A DNA stretch of 42,587 nucleotides from CAYWNA01 sp964459305 (GTDB lineage: Bacteria; Planctomycetota; Planctomycetia; Pirellulales; Pirellulaceae), in assembly GCA_964459305.1 (NCBI GenBank), contig CAYWNA010000098.1:1-42587 (forward strand). The letters are read 5' to 3'. The notes beneath the pieces are model-generated. The model worked only from the letters and a program-made list of their open reading frames with translations, ran no database searches and had not been told where the DNA came from. Of this stretch, positions 1 to 7,582 are shown piece by piece (positions within the stretch are counted from its first letter, which is position 1; every line of letters starts with the position of its first letter). The position numbers were made by a program, and so were the translations under genes.

Positions 1-1
1 G

Positions 2-826
2 ACGATCGTCGCGGAAGTGCATGCGCGCCGGCTCGGTTCCCCGTTCGATTCCTTCGTCAAAATCACCGGAGCGGATGGCAAGATCATCGCGCTGAACGAC
101 GATCATTACGATGCAGCATCGGGCTTCATCACCGACCACGCCGATTCCTACCTCATGGCCAAGCTGCCCGCCGACGGAAAATACTACGTGCATCTCGGCG
201 ACACGAGGCGACACGCAGGCAAGGAGTATGCCTACCGGCTCCGGATCAGCCAACCGCAGCCCGACTTCGAGTTGCGAACGGCTGCTACCAAGATGGTCAT
301 GCGCAGCAAGGCGTCCACAGCGGTGAAGGTCTTTGCGATTCGCAAAGACGGATTCAACGGGCCGATCAAACTGAGTTTCAAAGACTTGCCCGAAGGGTTC
401 ACATCGGGCGGCGCCACGCTGCCCGCCGGTAAACAGGAGGTGGGACTGGGGCTGCAAACCACCCTTGAGGAGACGGAATTGCCGGTCAACCTCACCGTCA
501 TCGGCACTGCGACAGTCGGGGACCGGGAAATCGTCAACGAGGTTGTACCGGCCGAAGACAGAATGCAGGCCTTCCTGTGGCGCCATCTGCAACCAGCGGA
601 AACTCTGCCGGCCTTGGTCATCCTTCCATCTTACACGCCACCCGCCGATCGCGTCCGCCCGGAGATCCGCGACGACCAGAGACCGAAGGGCGTGAAGCGC
701 ACATTGACAAGCGCGCAGGTGAGAACCCCCTTGGGACAGCTCGAACGCCTCTACCAGAACTGGTTCTTGACGGACGAGTTCGCCAACCTCGAGACCGCGA
801 AAATAGAAGCCCGTGTGATTCAATAA
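2..826 (+). CDS. PPC-domain secreted protein, 3' end only
   Basis: The frame is open from the first bases of the window, so the 5' part lies outside and the GTG at 17 is not a true start. The visible 274 residues begin inside a bacterial pre-peptidase C-terminal (PPC) beta-sandwich: ARRLGSPFDSFVKI, then LNDD, then KYYVHLGD, the usual planctomycete form. A second Ig-like beta domain follows (about residues 100-190; FNGPIKLSFKDLPEGF) and then a tail ending RVIQ. Such proteins are normally exported, and PPC domains assist secretion or substrate binding of peptidases and other surface proteins. Any catalytic domain would lie upstream and cannot be seen. No partner gene follows; the next 250 bases are repeats. 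The family call is good, the specific function unknown. Confidence 0.75.
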   Translation, partial: TIVAEVHARRLGSPFDSFVKITGADGKIIALNDDHYDAASGFITDHADSYLMAKLPADGKYYVHLGDTRRHAGKEYAYRLRISQPQPDFELRTAATKMVMRSKASTAVKVFAIRKDGFNGPIKLSFKDLPEGFTSGGATLPAGKQEVGLGLQTTLEETELPVNLTVIGTATVGDREIVNEVVPAEDRMQAFLWRHLQPAETLPALVILPSYTPPADRVRPEIRDDQRPKGVKRTLTSAQVRTPLGQLERLYQNWFLTDEFANLETAKIEARVIQ

Positions 827-831
827 ATCGA

Positions 832-897
832 GTAGGGCCGGTTCCTACCGGCCGGGCGCTTGACCGTCGTTTGATCGGCCGTGGGAACCGGCCCTAC
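832..897. repeat. Intergenic inverted repeat (GTAGGGCCGG type)
   Basis: Two arms, 832-853 and 877-897, are near-perfect reverse complements. The outer ends read GTAGGGCCGG and CCGGCCCTAC, with a short loop. It directly follows the PPC gene stop and could fold as a hairpin in the transcript, but no T-tract follows, so it is better read as a dispersed REP-like repeat than as an intrinsic terminator. Confidence 0.7.
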
Positions 898-920
898 ACC
901 TACTTGCGGTTCAGATGGGG

Positions 921-1048
921 GTAGGGTGGGCCAAGTCTTCGCGGCCCACCGGAATGTGCTCACAATTCCCACACGCTCGGTCGTCGCAGCGATGCCCAGG
1001 TATTGCTTGGTGGGCGGTTTCTGGTGGGCCGCGAAGACTTGGCCCTAC
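921..1048 (+). repeat. Dispersed ~130-bp inverted-repeat element, copy 1
   Basis: The left arm 921-950 (GTAGGGTGGGCCAAGTCTTC onward) and the right arm 1023-1048 (ending GACTTGGCCCTAC) are reverse complements and bracket about 70 bases of unique interior. The interior contains GGAATG after the left arm, GCGATGC in the middle and GGTGGGCGGTTT before the right arm. The same order of landmarks, reverse-complemented, is found at 17930-18060, so interior as well as ends are shared and this is a mobile-like (MITE- or REP-type) element. No coding capacity is visible. Confidence 0.75.
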
Positions 1049-1073
1049 GCAGGCTGTCCGAGGTCCACGCAAG

Positions 1074-1388
1074 TTATCGCCGAACTTGGCACTGTGGCAC
1101 AGCTCGCTTGAAACGTTCAACCGCCTCCGCGGATACGGCGGATCCGTTTAGCTCCAGCCCCGTGATCGTTCCAAAACCGGATGGTGCAGAACCGTTGAAC
1201 GCTGGAGTGAATGCCGCAAGGTCGTCGTCGGTTACGTTCTTGTTCTTGAACTGGATCACGTGGTCAAGCCCATTGGCAAAATGGGCATCCACGCCCTTAC
1301 TGGAAATCGCTTCGTACGCCTCGATGGCCCGCCACCTCTTCCGCTGAGCGTTGCCGAATATCGCAAGACCGCAGGCAATGGGAATCAT
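1074..1388 (-). pseudogene. Small hydrophobic-start LRR-like protein fragment
   Basis: An ATG at 1388 opens a 104-residue frame. It begins with a short hydrophobic segment (IPIACGLAIFG) followed by a basic stretch (NAQRKRWRAIEAYEAI), a layout seen at the start of planctomycete membrane-anchored leucine-rich-repeat-like proteins. The rest (about residues 35-100) carries two weak LRR-like strands: HVIQFKNKNVTDDDLAAF, then ITGLELNGSAVSAEAVERF. It overlaps the 3' end of the M56 remnant by 92 bases in a different frame on the same strand. That would be explained by a deletion joining the relics of two genes. It could be a real short gene; no ribosome-binding site is convincing. No function is proposed. 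Confidence 0.4.
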
Positions 1389-2211
1389 CGTCCAGCAGGC
1401 GTTGACACGTAAGGATCAGTCCATGCTTGTTCAGGACAACGCCCAATCCCTGGGTTGGTGGTTGCGGATTATCCGGCTGGACACGAATCACGGCCAGCGA
1501 GTCGCCGACGGCCTTGACGATTCGAGCGACGTCAACCTCGCGGGGATTCGTACCATTCGGTCGTTTTGTGGAGGCCATGCCCGTGCTTGCCGCTTCGGCG
1601 ACATCGTCCCGGTTCTCGGCCGGAGCTTCCGTTGGTGGCGTCTGTGCCTTCTCCCACGAGAAACCAGGCAGGGCAAGCAGCAAGACGACGCCAACCGCCG
1701 GCCACGTCCATGTCGACCATTTCCCTGGGCGGTGATCGCTCCTGATCATTGTCAGTCTCCTTTGAAATGCGCGAACCGAATCGGCACGGGCGCCGACCAC
1801 AGGAAGGGGAAGGGCGATTGTAGAAACTCGTTCGTTCACCTCGATCAACGACTCGGCGTACGCGCGCCGCTGGTTGGGCAGCAAACGGATGACCCACTCG
1901 TCACATGCAAGTTCCGACGTTTCGCGCAGTTTTCGTCTGACGAACCAGCCAAGTGGATTCCACCACCACACGATCCTCGCCGCCATGTCAAGCCAAGCTC
2001 CCCAGTGGTCCCGTCGACGGATGTGGGCCAGTTCGTGAATTAAGAGGCCGCGAATCCGAGCGGCTCCGTCGCGATCGACAAGAGTCCGCGGCCATACGAG
2101 GCTCAACGCCCACAAACACCAGACGAACGGCGTTGCCACATGACAAGAGACAACAAGAGGAGGTTGGCGCACCTTCAATTGTCCCGCAGTAGTTTCGACC
2201 GCGTCGTGCAA
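1297..2211 (-). pseudogene. Truncated BlaR1/MecR1-type M56 peptidase
   Basis: The recognisable part starts at a TTG (2211) and holds the central M56 zinc-peptidase core. ATPFVWCLW is followed by the zinc site HELAH (HExxH, in LIHELAHIRRRDH), then WWNPLGWFVRR, then the downstream acidic zinc-ligand region SELACDEWVI, and a transmembrane helix near WPAVGVVLLLALPGF. Intact M56 sensors have several N-terminal transmembrane helices; here an in-frame stop lies just upstream, at the edge of a repeat element, and these helices are absent. The C-terminus begins a serine-protease-like strand (GLGVVLNKHGLILTC) and then becomes unrelated sequence to the stop. M56 proteins usually act with a BlaI/MecI repressor gene; none is nearby. 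Best read as a gene eroded at both ends. Confidence 0.65.
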
Positions 2212-2440
2212 CCAGCGGCGCCCACCGGAATGCGCCCTCCATTACCGTTCCGCTGGCATCGTGTCCAACGATTCTCCCAACGCCAATGGTTGTGCAACTC
2301 GTGCGATGCGCGGTCCGATGGTTGGATAGCGGTTTCTGGTGGGCCGTCGATCGTATTTCCCCAATTCGATGCGGGTGAATCTTGCTCCGATCATTGCCGA
2401 TACAGGGAGGATTGGCGCTGGTTCGCTTGGCCCACCCTAC
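2212..2440 (+). repeat. Damaged third copy of the ~130-bp element
   Basis: From 2212 the sequence reads GCGGCGCCCACCGGAATG, matching the inner left arm of copy 1. At about 2307-2346 it has TGCGATGCGC followed by GCGGTTTCTGGTGGGCC, matching its centre and right side. The expected end appears only at 2425-2440 (CTTGGCCCACCCTAC), after about 80 extra bases. The copy is therefore degenerate or itself interrupted. Its left edge coincides with the point where M56 homology stops. Confidence 0.5.
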
Positions 2441-2733
2441 CGTGCGCAGAACATCCGAAAGGCCGGGAAGTCGTAGCGTTTTGAGCCTGCCACCGCGTTG
2501 CAGAAGTCGAAGGAGCGATTATCATTAGCACATTCACTTGCGACTTGTTGTGACCGCGAACCCGAACCCTTACCCTTCCCCACGACATATACCACCTGCG
2601 GCCAGGATTGGACTTTTCCGCATGTAGCCGAAGTCACCAGACTTTGGTCTGCGTAGGGAAGAACCAAACTCTGGCGAGTTCGGCTACAGGTCAGACTTGT
2701 CCGCGGATGGTATAGCAACAGAAGGATCCTGTG
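2441..2733. other. Intergenic region with a TGTAGCCGAA inverted repeat
   Basis: No gene is supported here on either strand. The recognisable structure is an inverted repeat, arms 2623-2647 and 2664-2688, with outer ends TGTAGCCGAA and TTCGGCTACA, three mismatches across 25 bases and a 16-base loop. It lies about 45 bases before the Gfo/Idh/MocA start, so it may sit in that gene's 5' leader. A GAAGGA ribosome-binding sequence is at 2721-2726. Confidence 0.6.
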
Positions 2734-4074
2734 ATGAAGTCCTCCCATACCACACGACGTGAATTCTTGAAGAAATCGACCGTGGCAGCGGCCGCGGTCG
2801 GCGCGGTACCGTACTTCGCCTGGAGCGAGAAGGCTTTCGCCGCCGAAGCGCCGAGTGATCGACTGCGAATCGGCTGCGTTGGCGTTGGCAGCATGGGTAC
2901 CGGCGATGCCCGCGCCCATGCCGGTTTTGGCGATATCGTTGCCGTCTGCGACGTCGACTCGCGACACGCCGATCGGGCAAAGAACCATGAACAGATCGGA
3001 AAAGGCAAGGCCGACGCCTACAAGGACTACCGCCGTGTCCTCGAACGGGACGATATCGACGTGGTCAGCGTTGTCACGACCGACCATTGGCACATCAAGA
3101 TTTGTGTGGAGGCACTTCAAGCCGGCAAGCACGTGTTCTGCCAGAAACCTCTCACGCTTACCCTGGAAGAAAACCAGATCATCCGGGCCGCTTGCAAGAA
3201 GTATAAGGACCAAGTGTTCTTCGTTGGCACCCAGCAGCGCAGCGATAGAAACAAGTTTCTTCGTGCCATCAACATGGTGCAGAAGGGCTTGCTGGGCGAC
3301 ATCAAGAACATCACGGTCGGAATCAATGGTGGGCCCAAAGGCGGGCCGTTCCCCAAGACCGATCCGCCGGCAGAACTCGACTGGGACTTCTGGCTGGGCC
3401 AGGCGCCGAAGGTTGAATACATCGACAAGCGCTGTCACTATCAGTTCCGCTGGTGGTACGAGTATTCGGGCGGCAAGTTCACCGATTGGGGCGCCCACCA
3501 CGTGGATATCGCCACTTGGGCGATGGAGCAAGACAAGGAAGGCATGGGACCGGTCGAGATCGACGGGGCCGACGCCAATCATCCCGTGCCGTACGAGGAC
3601 GGTTATCCGACCGTCGACGACTGTTACAACACGGCCCACGACTATGCCGTGAAGTGCAAGTACGCAAACGGCATCGAGATGACCGTCGACAGCCGGAGCG
3701 ACAACGGCGTTCTGTTCGAAGGAACGAAGGGCCGCATCTTCGTCAGCCGCCGAAAGATCGCCGGAAAGCCGATCGAGGAGAATTGGGACGAGGGCAAGTT
3801 CGGCGAAGAGGACCTTGTCCGCTTGTACAAAGGCAAATCGCCCGAAGGCCACAAGCACAATTTCTACCGCTGCATCCGCGAGGGCGGGCTACCCGTCTCG
3901 GATGTTTATAGCCACGTGCAGGCAATGAACACATGCCACCTCTGCGCCATTGCCGCTCGATTGGGCAAGACGATCAAGTGGGACCCCAAGGCCGAGAAGA
4001 TCGTCGGCGACGAACAAGCCGCATCGTTCTTCGCTCGCAAACAACGCGAGGGATTCGAGATTCCAAGCGTGTAG
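2734..4074 (+). CDS. Tat-exported Gfo/Idh/MocA family oxidoreductase
   Basis: A predicted NAD(P)-dependent oxidoreductase acting on a sugar or sugar derivative. The N-terminus has a twin-arginine signal (TTRREFLKKS followed by an alanine-rich h-region ending AFAAEA), so the folded protein is probably exported with its cofactor. The Rossmann fold starts near residue 45 with the nucleotide loop VGVGSMGTG. The acidic VCDVD follows, and the family Lys lies in CQKPLTL, where Gln replaces the common Glu of EKP. The C-terminal alpha/beta domain runs to residue 446, normal for the family. A GTG at 2731 is directly followed by ATG 2734; the ATG is chosen because GAAGGA at 2721 is well spaced. The gene appears monocistronic and ends before a hairpin terminator. 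The substrate cannot be read from the sequence. Confidence 0.9.
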   Translation: MKSSHTTRREFLKKSTVAAAAVGAVPYFAWSEKAFAAEAPSDRLRIGCVGVGSMGTGDARAHAGFGDIVAVCDVDSRHADRAKNHEQIGKGKADAYKDYRRVLERDDIDVVSVVTTDHWHIKICVEALQAGKHVFCQKPLTLTLEENQIIRAACKKYKDQVFFVGTQQRSDRNKFLRAINMVQKGLLGDIKNITVGINGGPKGGPFPKTDPPAELDWDFWLGQAPKVEYIDKRCHYQFRWWYEYSGGKFTDWGAHHVDIATWAMEQDKEGMGPVEIDGADANHPVPYEDGYPTVDDCYNTAHDYAVKCKYANGIEMTVDSRSDNGVLFEGTKGRIFVSRRKIAGKPIEENWDEGKFGEEDLVRLYKGKSPEGHKHNFYRCIREGGLPVSDVYSHVQAMNTCHLCAIAARLGKTIKWDPKAEKIVGDEQAASFFARKQREGFEIPSV

Positions 4075-4097
4075 AGGGTCACAGCGATAGTGAGCAC

Positions 4098-4137
4098 AAA
4101 GACGGGGGCGCGCCGCGGCTCGCCCCCGTCTGTTTCT
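4098..4137. terminator. Bidirectional hairpin terminator between convergent genes
   Basis: AGACGGGGGCG at 4100-4110 pairs perfectly with CGCCCCCGTCT at 4121-4131 around a 10-base loop. GTTTCTT follows on the plus strand, and on the minus strand the stem is followed by TTTGT. It lies between the plus-strand oxidoreductase (stop 4074) and the minus-strand propeller gene (stop 4206), so it can serve both. A second short palindrome, CGCGTC-TTCA-GACGCG, follows at about 4148-4163. Confidence 0.65.
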
Positions 4138-4205
4138 TGGGAGGTGGCGCGTCTTCAGACGCGGGACAGGCGAAGGTAGGATCCTGACCGGCCGCTTCTA
4201 CCCTT

Positions 4206-7200
4206 CTACTTCTTGCCGAAGCACGTAATGCTGCCGTCCTCGTCCACAATGTAGAGACGCCCGTTGGCCGCCGCCGCGCCGTTGAACACGGGTGGGAATG
4301 GAAGCTTGTGCTCGGCCGTCTTCTCGCCGGACGCTGCATCGACGACATACAACAGCCCGCCCCTGCGGGCTTCGAACGCGCCCAGCGGATCCTTGGCATC
4401 CACCACGTCCGGCGGCCCGGCGACGAACAGACGCCCCGCGGTCAAAACCATGGCGCGGATTCGAATCGGGACTCGTCCCATCCAAGTCGAACGCTTCCCC
4501 TTCACGTTCTTGGCAAACAGCAGATATCCCTGGCTGGCGGGTGTGAAGAAGACCGTTGGATCGAGACCGCGCAGCGAATCGAACATGCGCACGTAGTAGA
4601 CGGATCGCTCGTCGCGAACGATCTGCCGCGCATACTCGCCGCCGAACGTCCACGGCGTCCGTTTGAAGTAACTGTCCTCCAGCAATCCGCTCTTCGTCTC
4701 AAGCTGCGGCTTACCGCCGGCTCGGTTCAACTCGGCATCGAAGGCTACCGAGCGCATGTAGACCTTGGTCCCGTCTCCCACTAGTATGTCCGACAACGAT
4801 CCCATGGGCAGTTTGAAGTTCACATCGTACGCCGCCTCGGCATCTCCAGAAGGACCGTTCTTCTCCTCACGTACGAGTTTCTCTCCGGAGGAATCAATGG
4901 CGTAGTCCGGCCCCTTCAGATTCGTCTGATATCGCAGTTCGCCTGTGGCAGCATCGACGCCGTAGACATAGATGCCGCCGTCAAGCTGGGACGACCGCCC
5001 GGCGGCGAAATACGCGATGTCGTTCTGCACAAGCACGCTTCCGTGCACAGGCCACGCCGATTCCAATTGGCCGAAGGCACCAATCAGCCGCTGTTCCGGC
5101 GCCGCGCGGAAATGCCACGCCAACTGGCCATCGTCGGCGCGCAGGCAATACACGCACCCATCGGCCGATCCGAACACAACCGTACCCTTGTGGAAGGTCG
5201 GCGGCGAATCGATCCGCCCACCGGCTGAAAACTCCCACAGGGTGCTTCCGTCCCGCTCGTCCAGGCACACGACCTGATGCTCGTCGACCATAGACGCGTA
5301 GATCTTGCCTGCGACGATAATCGGCGGGGACACGCGGCCGCCAATCGCCGTTCGCCAAAGCGGAGCCGCATCGACCGGGATCTCGGTGTTCACCGATCCA
5401 GTGCGCATCGAGTCGTGACGGAATGCCGGCCAGTCAGAGGAATTCTCGATTTTCGATTCTCGATTTTCGATTTGTCCGTAAGCGGGACCGCGTTCGACCC
5501 GTTCTTCTGCTCTCAACTTTCGCCCCTCAACCCTCAATCTCCCCGCCAGCGCGTTGAAACCATTGAGCTTCTCGTCGATATAGCACTGGCACGGGTGTGG
5601 CGGGACATACTGCAGGCCATTGGCGGGCATCATGCCTACGTGACACGTGCCCCTGACCCAGTTGTGTACCGTGTGATTACCTTCTTCCAGGTCGACGAAT
5701 TCCGTTCCGCGTCGGCTGGCCAGGATGTAACGCGATGTCGCCTTGTTTCGATAGCACCGATGGTGGTGATGTGTTTTGAAGATAGGTCCGAGCGGGACTT
5801 CTCTCTCCAGCTTACCGGTCTTGATGTCGTATCCATTCACCGTCCGGGGCCATAGCTCGCGTTGCTTTCTAGTGCGACCGATGTCGAAAAATCCCTCCTC
5901 CAGTTCAGCGCTCCAGGTCCAAACGAGGCCATCGATTACGAACACTTCTTTCCACTCATACCATAGATGGCCAATGTACCTCTTTGGCTGGCCCCAGAGC
6001 AGCTTCCCGGTATCGGCGGAAAACGCCGCCAGCTTGTTCGGGCTGGCATGGACCACGACGCCGTCACTGACAATCATGGTGCCGTTCCAGAGGTCTCCAT
6101 TCGACTGGATGCCACCGGCCGTGCGATCGGCCTCCTCGGTGGGGAAGGACGATCGCCATTTCTCCGCTCCTGTCTGGAAATCCAAGCAGACGATCTCCGG
6201 ACCATCGATCAACGCAATGACCTTGCCGTCGGTGGCGGCATTTGCGGCCGGGTTCGTTTTGGGCGGCTTGACTTGACCGTACGCAGAACGCCATCTGACA
6301 TAGTCGACCGTACTCCCGGCGTACGTATTCTCCGTCACCCATCGCTTCTTCCCACTGTCGGCCTCCACAGCCAAGACCTTGATTCGGTCGTCACGGAGTA
6401 CCGGCAGTATCAGCGTACCGTCGACGTACAGGATCTCGCCGGCGTGCTGGGTGTCTGCGTAGGTCTTGAGGATGGCCCCCGTTCTGGCATCGATTTCACA
6501 AACAGGGGCGCTGTATCCAAGCGTCACATACACTTTGTTACCCACGGCGACGAGTCGCTTACGGATGTCCAGCGGGAAATCGCCAGGACGGCAAGTGAAC
6601 CACGAGTGTTTCCACTCTCGCCATCCCCATCGACGGATCGGCACTTTCCAAAGCCGGACTCCGTTAAACGCATCCTGTGCCACCAGAAACCACTTATCCG
6701 GCAACGGATGATCGCCGGCTAGGCTGATTGGTGCTTCGTCCATGATGTAGAACAGCCGGCCGCGAGACGTGACAACCGTGCTGATACTGGAATCGGTTTC
6801 ATGGGAGCGCAGCCACATGGGCCCGGATATCCATTGGTAGTGTTCCGGCGGGGCGACGACACGATCCTGGGCGACGGGGTTTCCGTCAGGCCCGTGCAGG
6901 TAATGCGTCCACTCGTCGATATCCGACGGCCATGGTTTGCTCACACGCACCCATCTGCCGCCTGTTTCCTCAATCGAGGTTTCTTTGATTCCCAGTGATC
7001 TCAGCCGCGTCCTCACTTCATCCATCCAACCGCTCGATTCAGCATCCGCCCTCGATGTACCGATGTAGGCAGTGCCAAGTGGCGCCAGAACGCGAAGCAC
7101 CTCATCCAACGCAAATCCCTTCGTATGCAAGTTGGGGTACGAATCGACGACAACGATGTTGATCAAGTTGTCAACATAAGGAAGGCGACCGCCCTCTAGC

Positions 7201-7523
7201 GTATCTGCGGAAACAATGCCGTACATGCCACGGGAGCGGATCACCTTTCTCATGTCGTCGCACACGTTCGATCCACTGCAAAGACAATGGACGCGAAAGC
7301 TGCCCTGTTTGGCCAGCGCCAGTGCAAGATCGGCGTCGGTCCTCCCGACAACAGCGCATATACCGCCGGGCGAACCGCTGGACCGCACCATTTGCGACGC
7401 CGTTTCCAGTGATTCTGATTTCGACACATCAGCGTCTTGTGCGAAAGTACTTGGCAGCGTTTGGAGCAAAGCTGCCGCGAGCAAGACGTAGGGGGAACGG
7501 TGGCTTGTTGCGATCCTATTCAT
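4206..7523 (-). CDS. Exported methyltransferase-like / PQQ-type propeller fusion
   Basis: A 1105-residue protein with a signal peptide (MNRIATSHRS, then YVLLAAALLQTLPSTFAQ). Residues about 50-185 resemble a class I SAM-dependent methyltransferase Rossmann fold: ICAVVGRTDADLALALA, then IVVVDSYPNL, then DEVLRVLAPLGTAYIG. DEWTHYLHGPDGNPVAQD introduces a first set of PQQ-like propeller blades (200-650). A second set opens with DWPAFRHD near 697 and continues with repeats such as VCLDERDGSTLWEF and VYCLRADDGQLAWHF. Residues about 660-694 are encoded by simple repeats and look like an inserted linker. An ATG at 7562 overlaps the upstream stop, but ATG 7523 is preferred: GAGGA precedes it and it opens directly onto the signal peptide. 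Known PQQ-like folds include BamB-type scaffolds and quinoprotein dehydrogenases; no catalytic call is made. Probably co-transcribed with the HEAT-LamG gene. Confidence 0.85.
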   Translation of the reverse strand: MNRIATSHRSPYVLLAAALLQTLPSTFAQDADVSKSESLETASQMVRSSGSPGGICAVVGRTDADLALALAKQGSFRVHCLCSGSNVCDDMRKVIRSRGMYGIVSADTLEGGRLPYVDNLINIVVVDSYPNLHTKGFALDEVLRVLAPLGTAYIGTSRADAESSGWMDEVRTRLRSLGIKETSIEETGGRWVRVSKPWPSDIDEWTHYLHGPDGNPVAQDRVVAPPEHYQWISGPMWLRSHETDSSISTVVTSRGRLFYIMDEAPISLAGDHPLPDKWFLVAQDAFNGVRLWKVPIRRWGWREWKHSWFTCRPGDFPLDIRKRLVAVGNKVYVTLGYSAPVCEIDARTGAILKTYADTQHAGEILYVDGTLILPVLRDDRIKVLAVEADSGKKRWVTENTYAGSTVDYVRWRSAYGQVKPPKTNPAANAATDGKVIALIDGPEIVCLDFQTGAEKWRSSFPTEEADRTAGGIQSNGDLWNGTMIVSDGVVVHASPNKLAAFSADTGKLLWGQPKRYIGHLWYEWKEVFVIDGLVWTWSAELEEGFFDIGRTRKQRELWPRTVNGYDIKTGKLEREVPLGPIFKTHHHHRCYRNKATSRYILASRRGTEFVDLEEGNHTVHNWVRGTCHVGMMPANGLQYVPPHPCQCYIDEKLNGFNALAGRLRVEGRKLRAEERVERGPAYGQIENRESKIENSSDWPAFRHDSMRTGSVNTEIPVDAAPLWRTAIGGRVSPPIIVAGKIYASMVDEHQVVCLDERDGSTLWEFSAGGRIDSPPTFHKGTVVFGSADGCVYCLRADDGQLAWHFRAAPEQRLIGAFGQLESAWPVHGSVLVQNDIAYFAAGRSSQLDGGIYVYGVDAATGELRYQTNLKGPDYAIDSSGEKLVREEKNGPSGDAEAAYDVNFKLPMGSLSDILVGDGTKVYMRSVAFDAELNRAGGKPQLETKSGLLEDSYFKRTPWTFGGEYARQIVRDERSVYYVRMFDSLRGLDPTVFFTPASQGYLLFAKNVKGKRSTWMGRVPIRIRAMVLTAGRLFVAGPPDVVDAKDPLGAFEARRGGLLYVVDAASGEKTAEHKLPFPPVFNGAAAANGRLYIVDEDGSITCFGKK
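5441..5546. repeat. Simple repeats inside the propeller gene
   Basis: A 14-base unit ATTCTCGATTTTCG is repeated perfectly twice at 5442-5469, and a CTCAACTTTCGCCCCTCAAC-type imperfect repeat lies at 5512-5546. On the coding (minus) strand they encode an IENRESKIEN-like segment and an RVEGRKLRAEE-like segment. The sequence is poorer in GC than its surroundings and interrupts the propeller between two blade sets without breaking the frame. Confidence 0.7.
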
Positions 7524-7554
7524 TGTTCCTCTGTCACTTACCCTTTGGATTTCT

Positions 7555-7582
7555 TTCGTCATTCGTCATTCGTCATTTCACC
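7555..7582. repeat. ATTCGTC heptamer repeat at a gene junction
   Basis: TTCGTCATTCGTCATTCGTC is a 7-base unit in tandem. On the minus strand it supplies the last codons and stop of the HEAT-LamG gene and an overlapping ATGA (7562-7559). The overlap may be a repeat by-product rather than a conserved coupling signal. Confidence 0.6.

Noticed and set aside
832..1048. A CRISPR array in the repeat-rich start of the window
   Set aside because: The repeats are inverted and of two different kinds with no regular direct repeat-spacer pattern and no cas gene nearby.
2437..3858. A 473-codon open frame on the minus strand opposite the first Gfo/Idh/MocA gene
   Set aside because: It mirrors the real gene's codon pattern, shows no recognisable domain, and the plus-strand protein has complete family motifs.
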